Source: Cloacibacterium sp047601505
GTDB lineage: Bacteria; Bacteroidota; Bacteroidia; Flavobacteriales; Weeksellaceae
DNA length: 64,000 bases
Direction of reading: 5' to 3'
NCBI RefSeq assembly: GCF_047601505.1
Contig: NZ_JASGJD010000001.1
Location: 3,100,001-3,164,000, forward strand
Shown: positions 8,457 through 16,468 of the stretch, one piece after another
How the letters are laid out: the number at the start of each line of letters is the position of its first letter
Position numbering within the stretch: position 1 is the first letter of the stretch
Translations under genes and position numbers: made by a program
The notes under the pieces: model-generated
What the model was told of the DNA's origin: nothing
What the model saw: the letters and a program-made list of their open reading frames with translations, nothing else
The model's database searches: none

Positions 8457-8748
8457 CAATATTATTAATACTAGGTTAGTATCTTAAGTCATCTGTTACT
8501 GTTTAGAATATTCTTTATTTCTTTTTCAGTTTTTGCTTCTAAGCAACCTCTTTTTTAGTCTCAATCTTTATTATTGAGCAGAACAGAATAAAAATAAGAT
8601 TATAATCTCACTATCAATATTCGAGAGTAAGATATAACGTAAGCTGAATTTTTTTTTGAATTTACACAAAAACAAATTCTCTTATGTAAAAAAAAGACCA
8701 AAATTAATTTGGTATAACACTAATTTTAAAACAAAAAGAGCATTATTT
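8457..8748 (+). promoter_or_regulatory. Long structured 5' leader of the cold-shock-domain gene
   Basis: This is non-coding sequence between the predicted start site and the ATG at 8749. It contains ATACTA/TAGTAT (8468-8482). A terminator-like TTGCT-tcta-AGCAA stem (8533-8546) is followed by a run of six T at 8551-8556. CTCAAT/ATTGAG forms a further stem (8560-8578). An in-frame ATG-less extension from 8656 is open but looks like leader. Leaders of this length are known regulators of cspA-type genes in other bacteria; here the role is inferred. Confidence 0.4.
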
Positions 8749-9177
8749 ATGGCAGATTCTTTTTCAAAGAAAGAAAATTTTAAGAAAAAATTACAAAAAC
8801 AAAAAGAAAAAGCGCTAAGAAGAGAAGAGCGTAAAGAAAACAACAACAAAGGGAAAAACCTTGAAGAAATGTTTTCTTATGTAGATGAGTATGGCAGAAT
8901 TACCAATACTCCACCAGAAAAAAGAGACGAAATCTCTCTGGAAGATATACAATTAGGCGCTGCTCCAATAACTCCTGAAGACACTACAAAAACAGGAATT
9001 ATTACTTTTTTCAGCGAAAAAGGTTATGGTTTCATTACCGAGGACAATAGCAAAGAAAATGTATTTTTCCATCAAAACAACTGCCCAGTTCCTCTAAAAA
9101 AAGGAAACAAAGTTTCTTTTGAAAAAGAAAAATCAGCAAAAGGTTTTTCTGCAATCAATATTCAATTGGTAAAATAA
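8749..9177 (+). CDS. Cold-shock-domain protein with basic N-terminal extension
   Basis: 142 residues from ATG 8749. The N-terminal 35 residues are very rich in Lys and Glu (KKENFKKKLQKQKEKALRR), probably a charged helix that binds nucleic acid or the ribosome. A linker of about 40 residues follows. The C-terminal 65 residues are a cold-shock domain: KTGIITFFSEKGYGFITED has the RNP1-like KGYGFI, and NVFFHQNN has the RNP2-like VFFH. The frame is open upstream to 8656, but that extension (many Lys/Asn, no start-site context) is read as leader. Flavobacterial relatives begin MADSFSKKENFKKK. It probably acts as an RNA chaperone in the cytoplasm. It has its own promoter and terminator. Confidence 0.87.
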   Translation: MADSFSKKENFKKKLQKQKEKALRREERKENNNKGKNLEEMFSYVDEYGRITNTPPEKRDEISLEDIQLGAAPITPEDTTKTGIITFFSEKGYGFITEDNSKENVFFHQNNCPVPLKKGNKVSFEKEKSAKGFSAINIQLVK

Positions 9178-9224
9178 TCTAAGTATTGCTTTAAAACGCA
9201 AAACATTTACGACAAAATAATACT

Positions 9225-9260
9225 AAAAACGGTTTCATAAGAAACCGTTTTTGTTTTTTT
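9225..9260 (+). terminator. Terminator of the cold-shock-domain gene
   Basis: A perfect 12-bp stem AAAAACGGTTTC/GAAACCGTTTTT with loop ATAA (9225-9252), followed by G and seven T. Confidence 0.85.
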
Positions 9261-9295
9261 GACTGTAAGAAAATGTTTTAACCAACAAAATTCCT

Positions 9296-9303
9296 TATTT
9301 TTG
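9296..9303 (+). promoter_or_regulatory. Predicted -7 box of ffh
   Basis: TATTTTTG followed by C lies 21 bp before the ffh ATG. There is no exact -33 TTG; TGTTTT stands at about the right place. Confidence 0.45.
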
Positions 9304-9324
9304 CAAATCTTAAAATCATAAACT

Positions 9325-10686
9325 ATGTTTAATAGTCTTCAGGACAAGCTAGATAAAGCATTACAAAATATACAAGGACGCGGAAAAATTACCGAAATTA
9401 ACGTAGCTGAAACGGTGAAAGAAATTCGCCGTGCTTTGGTAGATGCTGATGTAAACTATAAAGTTGCTAAAGACCTTACCAAAAGAGTTCAAGAAAAAGC
9501 TATTGGCGAAAACGTATTAACGTCTATTACTCCAGGACAATTGATGACCAAGATTGTTCATGATGAGCTAGTAGATTTAATGGGAAGAACACAAGAAGGG
9601 ATTAATCTTTCTGCAAACCCCACTATTATTTTAATTGCTGGTTTGCAAGGTTCTGGTAAAACTACTTTTTCGGGAAAACTAGCCCTTTATTTAAAACAAA
9701 AAAGAAGCAAAAATCCTCTTCTTGTAGCTTGTGATGTTTACAGACCCGCTGCGATAGACCAATTAACGGTATTGGCAGACCAAGTAGGAGTGGCTATTTA
9801 CAAAGAAATAGAAAATAAAAATCCTGTTGAAATCTCAGAAAACGCAATTAAATTTGCCAAAGAGAACAAACACGATGTTATCATTATAGATACCGCAGGT
9901 CGTCTTGCAATAGACGAAGAAATGATGAACGAAATAAGAAAAGTTCACCAAGCGGTAAAACCTACAGAAACCCTTTTTGTAGTAGATTCTATGACAGGAC
10001 AAGATGCCGTAAACACTGCACTAGCCTTCAACCATGTTTTAGATTACAACGGTGTGGTTCTTACCAAATTAGATGGTGATACCAGAGGTGGTGCTGCACT
10101 TACCGTTCGTTCTGTAGTGAATAAACCAATTAAATTTATCTCAACAGGAGAAAAAATGGAAGCTTTAGACCTTTTCTACCCAGAAAGGATGGCAGACAGA
10201 ATCTTAGGAATGGGAGACGTAGTTTCTTTGGTAGAAAGAGCTCAAGAGCAATTCGATGAAGAAGAAGCGAAGAAACTTCACAAAAAAATTGCGAAAAACG
10301 AATTCGGTTTTGATGATTTCTTAAAACAAATTCAGCAAATTAAAAAAATGGGTAACATGAAAGACCTTATGGGGATGTTACCAGGCGTAGGAAAAGCGAT
10401 AAAAGATGTAGATATTAATGATGATGCTTTCAAACATGTTGAAGCCATTATCCACTCTATGACGCCAGACGAAAGAAGAAAACCTTCTATTATCGACATG
10501 AATCGTAAGAAAAGAATTGCCAAAGGTAGTGGTAGAAAAATAGAAGATGTAAATGCATTGATGAAACAATTCGACCAAATGGGTAAAATGATGAAAATGA
10601 TGCAAGGCCCACAAGGAAGACAATTGATGCAAATGATGGGCAAAGGAATGCCTAATATGCCAGGAATGGGAGGTTTCGGGAAGTAA
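9325..10686 (+). CDS. ffh: Signal recognition particle protein Ffh
   Basis: 453 residues, the usual length. It binds 4.5S RNA and signal sequences of nascent inner-membrane proteins and delivers ribosomes to FtsY. The N domain is a helical bundle (1-90). The G domain has the P-loop GLQGSGKTTFSGKL (about 105), DVYRPAAIDQL, DTAGRL, TKLDGDTRGG and the closing loop STGEK. The M domain (about 300-453) contains the RNA-binding helix region (IHSMTPDERRKP, KRIAKGSGRKIEDVNAL) and a Met-rich tail ending MGKGMPNMPGMGGFGK. All motifs are intact. It is a single gene with its own promoter and terminator; the 4.5S RNA gene is not in this window. Confidence 0.98.
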   Translation: MFNSLQDKLDKALQNIQGRGKITEINVAETVKEIRRALVDADVNYKVAKDLTKRVQEKAIGENVLTSITPGQLMTKIVHDELVDLMGRTQEGINLSANPTIILIAGLQGSGKTTFSGKLALYLKQKRSKNPLLVACDVYRPAAIDQLTVLADQVGVAIYKEIENKNPVEISENAIKFAKENKHDVIIIDTAGRLAIDEEMMNEIRKVHQAVKPTETLFVVDSMTGQDAVNTALAFNHVLDYNGVVLTKLDGDTRGGAALTVRSVVNKPIKFISTGEKMEALDLFYPERMADRILGMGDVVSLVERAQEQFDEEEAKKLHKKIAKNEFGFDDFLKQIQQIKKMGNMKDLMGMLPGVGKAIKDVDINDDAFKHVEAIIHSMTPDERRKPSIIDMNRKKRIAKGSGRKIEDVNALMKQFDQMGKMMKMMQGPQGRQLMQMMGKGMPNMPGMGGFGK

Positions 10687-10721
10687 GATTTAATTATAAT
10701 TTATCAAAATAATAAACGATT

Positions 10722-10757
10722 AATCAGATTAGAATAATTTTCTAGTCTGATTTTTTT
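10722..10757 (+). terminator. Terminator of ffh
   Basis: A 13-bp stem, AATCAGATTAGAA (10722-10734) with TTCTAGTCTGATT (10740-10752), containing one G-U pair. The loop is five bases and a T run follows. Confidence 0.8.
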
Positions 10758-10770
10758 ATTTCTTATAACC

Positions 10771-10796
10771 AAAAAAACCGCTAAAATTAGCGGTTT
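10771..10796 (-). terminator. Terminator of the 10820 barrel gene
   Basis: On the minus strand, AAACCGCTAA/TTAGCGGTTT (10796-10775) is followed by TTTT. It lies back to back with the ffh terminator between converging genes. Confidence 0.75.
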
Positions 10797-10819
10797 CATA
10801 TAAAGAATTAAATTTTATG

Positions 10820-11377
10820 TTAAAATTTATATCCTAAACCAAATTGGAAAACTCCATTAGTAGCTTTATCATCTCCCTCAGAATTTTTAATTAAATTAGA
10901 TACACCTGCATTATATCTTACATCTGCTGATAATTTGTCAGTAATGTCATAAGAAGCTCCTAAACCAATTGAAAAATCAATTGTATTAAACGCATCTTTA
11001 ACATCAATAGAAACCCCTTCCTCTTTTGCTTTCGCACTAACTAAAAAACCAATCTGTGGACCTGCTTCTACATTAAATTTCTCTGCTAATGCATATTTGA
11101 ACATTAATGGAACATTGATGTAACCTAAATTCCATTTCCCATTTCCACCATCTTCTTTAGCTCCTTGTGCAGAGTAAACAACTTCTGGCTGAAAAGTAAA
11201 CTTAGCTGCAAGAGGAACTTGAGCAAATCCACCTACGTGAAAACCAACTAGAGATTTTGCACCTTCTACATCACCATTAAGTGTAGCAATGTTTAAACCT
11301 GCTTTTGCTCCATATTTAACTTGAGCATTCATAGCTCCAAAAAGTGCTAATGCACCTACTAAAAATAATTTTTTCAT
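10820..11377 (-). CDS. Outer-membrane beta-barrel protein (porin-family / PorT-like domain)
   Basis: 185 residues: signal peptide MKKLFLVGALALFGAMNA, then QVKYGAKAGLNIATLNGD, the hallmark start of the flavobacterial eight-strand 'outer membrane protein beta-barrel' family. Strand motifs VGFHVGGFAQVPL, FTFQPEVVYSAQG, YINVPLMFKYAL and VEAGPQIGFLVSA appear in the family order, and the chain ends FQFGLGYKF. These abundant small barrels have no settled function. It resembles the two genes at 30683 and 31468 in layout and motifs. It lies 72 bp after the 11450 barrel gene with no terminator or full promoter between, so the two may be co-transcribed. Confidence 0.85.
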   Translation of the reverse strand: MKKLFLVGALALFGAMNAQVKYGAKAGLNIATLNGDVEGAKSLVGFHVGGFAQVPLAAKFTFQPEVVYSAQGAKEDGGNGKWNLGYINVPLMFKYALAEKFNVEAGPQIGFLVSAKAKEEGVSIDVKDAFNTIDFSIGLGASYDITDKLSADVRYNAGVSNLIKNSEGDDKATNGVFQFGLGYKF

Positions 11378-11449
11378 AATGTGAAAATTTAAAAAACCAA
11401 CAGAATGTGGTTATAGTTATTGTTAATTAGTTAAAAAAAAATCGATATG

Positions 11450-11956
11450 TTACCAAGTATAACCTAATCCGAAACCAAATGCAGGTCCAATACCACTTGC
11501 CTTTAATACGCTAGTATCAGGAGAATTAGCATCATAAGTATAAGTTCTATAGACCAAACCGCCACTTAAATCTAAAGTAAAACCACTATCCCAAACCCAT
11601 TGGTAGCCAAATTTTCCGTTAATAGCAAAAGAGCCATAATTATCTTTGTCTCCATCATATTTCACTTTTCCAGAATAATAACTCACACCGCCAGTTGCAT
11701 ACCAACGCTTTAAGACTTCGGAAAAATAATATCTATAAAACAAAGAACCCGCAATAGAATTATACTCTACATCTGTAATTTTATAAGACGAAAAACCAAC
11801 TCCTACTCCTACAGCAGAATGTTCGCTTACTGCTCTCTCATAAGAAAACATATTAGCACCTCCGAATACAGCTAAAGGATTAAATTTTACAGAATTTTGT
11901 TGGGCATTTACAACCCCGAAAAGAGCTAAAGCACAAGAAAGGAATAGTTTTTTCAT
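11450..11956 (-). CDS. Small outer-membrane beta-barrel protein
   Basis: 168 residues: signal peptide MKKLFLSCALALFGVVNA, then QQNSVKFNPLAVFGGANMFSYERA. The motif order (NPLAVFGG, SYERAVSEHSAVGVGVGF, FYRYYF, GFGLGYTW at the end) fits the small barrel proteins of the DUF3575-like type more than the PorT-like type of its neighbour. Its last residue is Trp, consistent with a C-terminal barrel-insertion signal. A strong promoter match lies upstream (11988-12017). Function is unknown; a structural or scaffold role in the outer membrane is the neutral expectation. Confidence 0.8.
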   Translation of the reverse strand: MKKLFLSCALALFGVVNAQQNSVKFNPLAVFGGANMFSYERAVSEHSAVGVGVGFSSYKITDVEYNSIAGSLFYRYYFSEVLKRWYATGGVSYYSGKVKYDGDKDNYGSFAINGKFGYQWVWDSGFTLDLSGGLVYRTYTYDANSPDTSVLKASGIGPAFGFGLGYTW

Positions 11957-11987
11957 AGTGTTATTAGTTTTGATTTAATTATTTTGA

Positions 11988-12017
11988 CAAAAATATAAAA
12001 AATAAAGCTAAATCAAA
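11988..12017 (-). promoter_or_regulatory. Promoter of the 11450/10820 barrel genes
   Basis: Minus strand: TTTG (12017-12014), 18 bases, TATTTTTG (11995-11988). Both elements match the Bacteroidota consensus, and the leader is about 25 nt. Confidence 0.6.
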
Positions 12018-12128
12018 GAAAGAAATACATTTTTAATATAAAAATATCTCAAAACTTCAATTTAGCTCTTTTTTACTTGTAATTATATACAAATCACAAC
12101 GATTTATACATTTAAAACTGAAAGAAAA

Positions 12129-13088
12129 TTACTCTTCTCTTTGCCTCTTTTCTTCAGCATTATAAGCCAAAATAATTTTTTTAACCACAGGATGTCTCAC
12201 CACATCTTCTTCTGTAAGATGTACAAAACCAATCTCAGGAACATTTTTCAAAATGCGCATTGCTTCTTTTAAACCAGAATGTTGTTTTGGTGGCAAATCT
12301 ACTTGCGAAGGATCTCCTGTAATAATGAATTTAGCATTCATACCCATTCTGGTAAGGAACATTTTCATCTGAGAATGAGTAGTATTTTGAGCTTCGTCTA
12401 AGATTACAAAAGCTTCGTCTAACGTTCTACCACGCATAAAAGCCAATGGTGCCACTTCTATCACTTTTCTTTCTATAAAACCTTCTAATTTTTCGTGAGG
12501 AATCATATCACGAAGCGCGTCGTATAAAGGTTGCAAATAGGGGTCTAATTTCTCTTTTAAATCACCTGGAAGAAAACCTAGACTTTCGCCCGCTTCTACA
12601 GCCGGTCTGGTTAGGATAATTCTTTTCACTTCTTTATCTCTAAGTGCTCTTACAGCTAAGGCTACACTGGTGTATGTTTTACCAGTTCCGGCAGGTCCAA
12701 TTGCAAAAACCATGTCTTTTTTTTCAGAATCTTTTACCAATTTTTTTAGATTGGTAGTTTTGGCTTTTATAATTTTACCATTTACACCTTTTACAATAAT
12801 ATCTTGGTCGAAAACCAATTGCTTTTCGGCTTCGTCTTTTATTTTCAAAATGCTTTCTAGCTCTTTCAATTCAATAGAATTATTCTTAGAAATATAGCTT
12901 ACTATATCCTCTAATTTTTGCTTAAAAACATCTAAAGTTTCTTGATTTCCCATAGCAAAAATAAAATGGTCTCTGCCCGTAATTTTAAGTGTAGGAAAAC
13001 TAGATTTTATCAGATTAAAAAACTGATTGTTAACACCATAAAAAGTTTTGGTATTAATGCCTGTGATTTCATAGGTGAGTTCGTACAA
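12129..13088 (-). CDS. phoH: PhoH-family ATPase
   Basis: 319 residues, usual for the PhoH-like (PhoH1/YbeZ) group. The N-terminal 110 residues form the accessory domain. The ATPase core follows: Walker A GPAGTGKTYTSVALA (about residue 131), RPAVEAGESLGFLPGDLKEK, Walker B AFVILDEAQNTT, and sensor KFIITGDPSQVDLP. Known members are linked to RNA metabolism and ribosome maturation, often next to ybeY. Here ybeY is not adjacent; the divergent neighbour is a SAM-adenosyltransferase family gene. The start ATG at 13088 lies about 30 bp after a full promoter match. No truncation or missing motif. Confidence 0.93.
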   Translation of the reverse strand: MYELTYEITGINTKTFYGVNNQFFNLIKSSFPTLKITGRDHFIFAMGNQETLDVFKQKLEDIVSYISKNNSIELKELESILKIKDEAEKQLVFDQDIIVKGVNGKIIKAKTTNLKKLVKDSEKKDMVFAIGPAGTGKTYTSVALAVRALRDKEVKRIILTRPAVEAGESLGFLPGDLKEKLDPYLQPLYDALRDMIPHEKLEGFIERKVIEVAPLAFMRGRTLDEAFVILDEAQNTTHSQMKMFLTRMGMNAKFIITGDPSQVDLPPKQHSGLKEAMRILKNVPEIGFVHLTEEDVVRHPVVKKIILAYNAEEKRQREE

Positions 13089-13116
13089 GATATTCTGTTT
13101 TTAAATTTTATCTTAC

Positions 13117-13147
13117 CAAAAATAAGCAATATCTTTGTTTTTTCAAA
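13117..13147 (-). promoter_or_regulatory. Promoter of phoH, overlapping a divergent -7 box
   Basis: Minus strand: TTTG (13147-13144), 19 bases, TATTTTTG (13124-13117). Inside this span the plus strand carries TATCTTTG (13130-13137), a -7 box for the divergent gene at 13165. The two RNA polymerase footprints would overlap. Confidence 0.6.
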
Positions 13148-13164
13148 CAATTATTCATTAAAAA

Positions 13165-13992
13165 ATGCCAATAATTACTTTAACTTCAGATTATGGAACG
13201 GTGGACCACAGAGTTGCAGCAATTAAAGGCAATATCTTACAACTAAATCCAGATTGCAGGTTGGTAGATATTTCTCACCAAATTGGTGCTTATAACTTGG
13301 TTCAAACCGCATATATTATAAAAAATGCTTATCTTAACTTCCCAAAAGAAAGCATACATATTATCTCTGTTGATAGTTTTTTTCATAAAGACCGAAAAAA
13401 TATTTTAGTAAAAGCAGACGGACATTATTTTATTGCAGCAGATAATGGTTTATTGAGTTTAATTTTTCACGATTTAAAACCCGAAGCCATCTACGAAATC
13501 ACTATTAACAATAGGTTCGACGATGATGTAAAATTTGCCAGTGTAGATATTTTTGCACCAGTTGCAGCGCATCTTAACAATGGTGGTTTGCCAGAACTTA
13601 TCGGCAGAAAAATAAAAGAATACAAAGAAATTACCTTCCAAAAACCTTATTTCAAAGAAACCGAAAATATTATGATTGGCGAGGTAATGTATGTTGACAA
13701 TTTTGGAAATTGCGTTACCAATATTCCGAGAAATTATTTTGAAAAAACGGCTGTCAATTTTAATAATTTTGAAATTAACATCAGAAATATTTTACTCAAA
13801 AACATTCATAGAAAATACACCGACATTGTAACAGACTGGGAAAAAGAAACCGAATATCACGGTAAAGCTTCTGCCATTTTTAACGAACAAGATTTATTAG
13901 AAATCACCATTTATAAAGGCACCAGCAGAAATGGAGCCAATACTTTGTTCGGATTAAAAGTAGGAGATAAAATTTATATTCAGTTTGAATGA
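13165..13992 (+). CDS. SAM hydrolase / SAM hydroxide adenosyltransferase family protein (DUF62)
   Basis: 275 residues in the usual size range. Characteristic segments are ITLTSDYGTVDHRVAAIKG at the N-terminus (active-site Asp in SDYG), LVDISHQI, IHIISVDSF, FIAADNGLLSLIF and, in the C-terminal domain, YVDNFGNCVTNI. Family members split S-adenosylmethionine to adenosine and methionine using water or hydroxide; a few relatives are halogenases, but those carry an extra loop not evident here. Cytoplasmic. Divergent from phoH with overlapping promoters; the downstream HemJ-like gene is on the same strand, separated by a heptamer-repeat gap. Confidence 0.88.
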   Translation: MPIITLTSDYGTVDHRVAAIKGNILQLNPDCRLVDISHQIGAYNLVQTAYIIKNAYLNFPKESIHIISVDSFFHKDRKNILVKADGHYFIAADNGLLSLIFHDLKPEAIYEITINNRFDDDVKFASVDIFAPVAAHLNNGGLPELIGRKIKEYKEITFQKPYFKETENIMIGEVMYVDNFGNCVTNIPRNYFEKTAVNFNNFEINIRNILLKNIHRKYTDIVTDWEKETEYHGKASAIFNEQDLLEITIYKGTSRNGANTLFGLKVGDKIYIQFE

Positions 13993-13996
13993 ATTG

Positions 13997-14060
13997 TGCT
14001 GGAAGTTGGGAGTTGGATGCTGGAAGTTTTAAAATCATAAATCGTAAATTGTAAATTGAC
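13997..14060 (+). repeat. Degenerate 7-bp-period tandem repeats
   Basis: Two blocks lie back to back. The first is TGCTGGA, AGTTGGG, AGTTGGA, TGCTGGA (13997-14024). The second is AATCATA, AATCGTA, AATTGTA, AATTGAC (14033-14060), ending at the base before the next ATG. The unit sequence differs between blocks but the period is 7 in both. Confidence 0.6.
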
Positions 14061-14603
14061 ATGACTTATTTAATTATAAAAGCATTGCATATTATCTTTA
14101 TGGTAAGCTATTTTGCGGGAATTTTCTATCTCGTAAGAATTTTCGTGTATTATAAAGATACAGATGAATTTGAATCTCCAAAGAAAGAAATCTTGAGAGA
14201 ACAATATGTTTTTATGGCAAGAAGATTATGGAACATCATCACCGTTCCTGCAGCAGTTTTGATGGCAATTTTCGGAATTTGGATGCTTATTTTAAACCCT
14301 AGTTTACTTAAAATGAGTTGGTTTCATCTCAAAATATTATTTTTGACAGGATTAGGTATTTATCATTTTTGGTGCTGGAAAAATGTTCTCAAACTTAAAT
14401 CCTTAAACAACAAAGAACTAGAAACACCCAACATAAAACTAAGACAAGCCAACGAAATTGCAACTTTCATTTTGTTTTTAGTAGTTTTCACGGTAATTAT
14501 GAAAACCCTAACCATAGAATATTGGTGGCAATTAATTGTAGGATTTTTCGTTATAGTTTCTTTAATTATGATTACAGTAAAACTTGTGAATAAGAAAAAA
14601 TAA
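14061..14603 (+). CDS. hemJ: HemJ/CopD-like membrane protein, probable protoporphyrinogen IX oxidase
   Basis: 180 residues with four to five membrane helices. The N-terminus, LIIKALHIIFMVSYFAGIFYLVRIFVYY, carries the conserved His of the HemJ (UPF0093) family in the first helix, followed by the Arg-Phe-Val-Tyr pattern. A second signature, WFHLKILFLTGLGIYHFWCW, supplies the conserved Lys in the third helix. HemJ oxidises protoporphyrinogen IX to protoporphyrin IX in haem synthesis and binds haem itself. No other haem gene is adjacent, so the assignment rests on sequence pattern and length. The broader CopD superfamily is the alternative. It is flanked on both sides by heptamer-repeat elements. 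Confidence 0.72.
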   Translation: MTYLIIKALHIIFMVSYFAGIFYLVRIFVYYKDTDEFESPKKEILREQYVFMARRLWNIITVPAAVLMAIFGIWMLILNPSLLKMSWFHLKILFLTGLGIYHFWCWKNVLKLKSLNNKELETPNIKLRQANEIATFILFLVVFTVIMKTLTIEYWWQLIVGFFVIVSLIMITVKLVNKKK

Positions 14604-14606
14604 ATT

Positions 14607-14684
14607 TTGTTGGATGCTGGATGTTTGATGTAGGTTGAAATCTTCAGAAAACATCTAACACCCATCATCTAACACCCAACAAAA
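14607..14684. repeat. Heptamer repeats arranged as an imperfect inverted repeat
   Basis: The left arm has TGGATGC, TGGATGT, TTGATGT, AGGTTGA (14611-14638). The right arm has CATCTAA, CACCCAT, CATCTAA, CACCCAA (14652-14679). The right arm is roughly the reverse complement of the left (TTGTTGG at 14607 against CCAACAA at 14676), so the transcript could fold into a long imperfect hairpin just before gldF. Confidence 0.6.
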
Positions 14685-14686
14685 AT

Positions 14687-15415
14687 ATGATTGCTATACT
14701 AAAAAAAGAACTTTGGAGTTATTTCGGGAATTGGAGCGCATGGATTATTATTGCCGCTTTTTCATTAGTTTCCGCATTATTTTTATTTTTCTTCGAGAAC
14801 GATTTTAATATTCTCGACATTGGAACTGCCAGTTTGCAAAGCTTTTTCACACTTTCGCCGTGGTTGTTTTTATTCATTATTCCAGCTTTGGCAATGAAAT
14901 CCTTCGCCGAAGAACAACAAAACGGAACTTTACAATGGCTTTTTTCTCAACCTTTAAAAATCTCCGAAATAGTTTCTGGTAAGTTTTTCGCTGTATTTTT
15001 GGTCGGAATTTTATGTTTGTTGCCTTCATTGGTTTACCTCTATTCTATTTATGTTCTGGGAGTTCCGGAAGGTAATTTAGACTTAGGAGCAACTTTAGGA
15101 AGTTATTTTGGATTGATAATACTAATTGCCACTTTTTCCGCCATAGGAATTTTGGCAAGTTCGCTTTCTTCCAATCAAATTATGGCCTATTTATTAGGCG
15201 TTTTCCTAAATTTTATATTGTATTTTGGAATTGAACAATTGGCAAACTTCAAACTTTTGGGAGGTGCAGATTATATACTTCAAAACCTTGGATTTTATCA
15301 TCATTTTATGGCATTTACAAGAGGTTTAATAGATACACAAGATGTATTTTATTTCCTTTTTGTAATTGGATTGAGCCTATTTTTGTCTAAATATTTTGTA
15401 GAGAAGAAAAAGTAA
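14687..15415 (+). CDS. gldF: Gliding motility ABC transporter permease GldF
   Basis: 242 residues with six predicted membrane helices, beginning MIAILKKELWSYFGNWSAW as GldF proteins do. The motif FAEEQQNGTLQWLFSQPL is the ABC-2 permease signature that contacts the ATPase. GldF, GldG and the ATPase GldA form a transporter required for gliding in Flavobacterium johnsoniae; many non-gliding relatives also keep it. gldA is not in this window. Its stop overlaps by one base (TAATG) with the transglutaminase-like gene, which is itself one base from gldG, so the three are one transcript. Confidence 0.93.
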   Translation: MIAILKKELWSYFGNWSAWIIIAAFSLVSALFLFFFENDFNILDIGTASLQSFFTLSPWLFLFIIPALAMKSFAEEQQNGTLQWLFSQPLKISEIVSGKFFAVFLVGILCLLPSLVYLYSIYVLGVPEGNLDLGATLGSYFGLIILIATFSAIGILASSLSSNQIMAYLLGVFLNFILYFGIEQLANFKLLGGADYILQNLGFYHHFMAFTRGLIDTQDVFYFLFVIGLSLFLSKYFVEKKK

Positions 15416-16467
15416 TGTTTAGAAAACCTTTCATATTTATTTTCACAGTAATTTCTTTATTTTTTGTTGCTCAAACAAAAGAAAATCAAAACTTTAAAGA
15501 AATAGATTCTTTAGCAAGAACCATTAAATATGAAAACGATTTACCAAAATTAGTGAATCAATTAACCCAAAACTATAAAACAGATACCGAAAAATATAGA
15601 GCAATTTTCGTTTGGATTACGGATAATATTGCTTACGATTATAAAACTTATAATAAAAAAAGGAAAACAATTGAGATAAAATGTAAAGGAAAAGAAGATT
15701 GCGAAAAAAAAATCTCAAAAATTGATAATGATATTATTGATAGAGTTTTAAGTAAAAAAATGGCAGTTTGTGATGGTTATTCTAGACTTTTTAAAAGAAT
15801 GTGCAACATTGCAAATCTAAATTCTGCAATTATTGAAGGATATATTAAAAATTCTCCAAACCAAATTGGAAATATGGGAATTCTAGACCATGCATGGAAT
15901 TCTATTAAAATTGACAACGAATATTATAACATAGATTTAACTTGGGCTTCTGGATATTGCACAAAAAATAAAAAAGGAAAATTAGATGCTTTTGTGAAAA
16001 ATTTCAATAATTATTATTGGCTTACCAACAATAAAGATTTTTTTAGGAATCACTATCCAAAAGACAAAAATTGGATGAACGATTCTGGAATTTCGAAAGA
16101 ATATTACAAAAACCAGCCTTACATTGAAGCTTATCAAATGCAATATTTAAGGTTTTTGAAACCAGAATCTGGAATTATAAATGTTAAAAAAGGAGAAACA
16201 ATAAAATTTGAATTTAATTATGACAAGTTAGTAGATAAAATTCAAATTAATACAAATCTGTACAAAAACCCAAACATCTGGAGAATTGTAAATGAAAAAA
16301 GAGAGTTAAATAAAAAGGCTCTAGAAAAACAAAAATACATTGATTATCAACGAGTAAAAAACAATTATACTTTCAATATTACTGTAGATAACGAAAATTT
16401 AAATTATATAGAAATTTTATTCGATTATAATTTAGTAGCTAAATTTAAAATAACTGTTTCCAAATAA
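15415..16467 (+). CDS. Secreted transglutaminase-like protein inserted between gldF and gldG
   Basis: 350 residues: signal peptide MFRKPFIFIFTVISLFFVAQ, then a transglutaminase-like (papain-fold) domain at about 50-190. The catalytic triad appears complete: Cys in KKMAVCDGYSRLF, His in LDHAWNSIKI and Asp in YYNIDLTWASGY. The C-terminal 130 residues look like a beta-rich appendage without a recognised family. Such bacterial domains act as proteases, peptidases or cross-linkers; the substrate is unknown. Export implies a periplasmic or surface role. Location inside the gldFG transcript, with a one-base overlap upstream and one base before gldG, means it is made with the gliding transporter. gldF and gldG are normally adjacent, so this gene is an insertion. 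Its Lys/Asn-rich, AT-rich coding looks like its neighbours. Confidence 0.85.
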   Translation: MFRKPFIFIFTVISLFFVAQTKENQNFKEIDSLARTIKYENDLPKLVNQLTQNYKTDTEKYRAIFVWITDNIAYDYKTYNKKRKTIEIKCKGKEDCEKKISKIDNDIIDRVLSKKMAVCDGYSRLFKRMCNIANLNSAIIEGYIKNSPNQIGNMGILDHAWNSIKIDNEYYNIDLTWASGYCTKNKKGKLDAFVKNFNNYYWLTNNKDFFRNHYPKDKNWMNDSGISKEYYKNQPYIEAYQMQYLRFLKPESGIINVKKGETIKFEFNYDKLVDKIQINTNLYKNPNIWRIVNEKRELNKKALEKQKYIDYQRVKNNYTFNITVDNENLNYIEILFDYNLVAKFKITVSK

Positions 16468-16468
16468 A

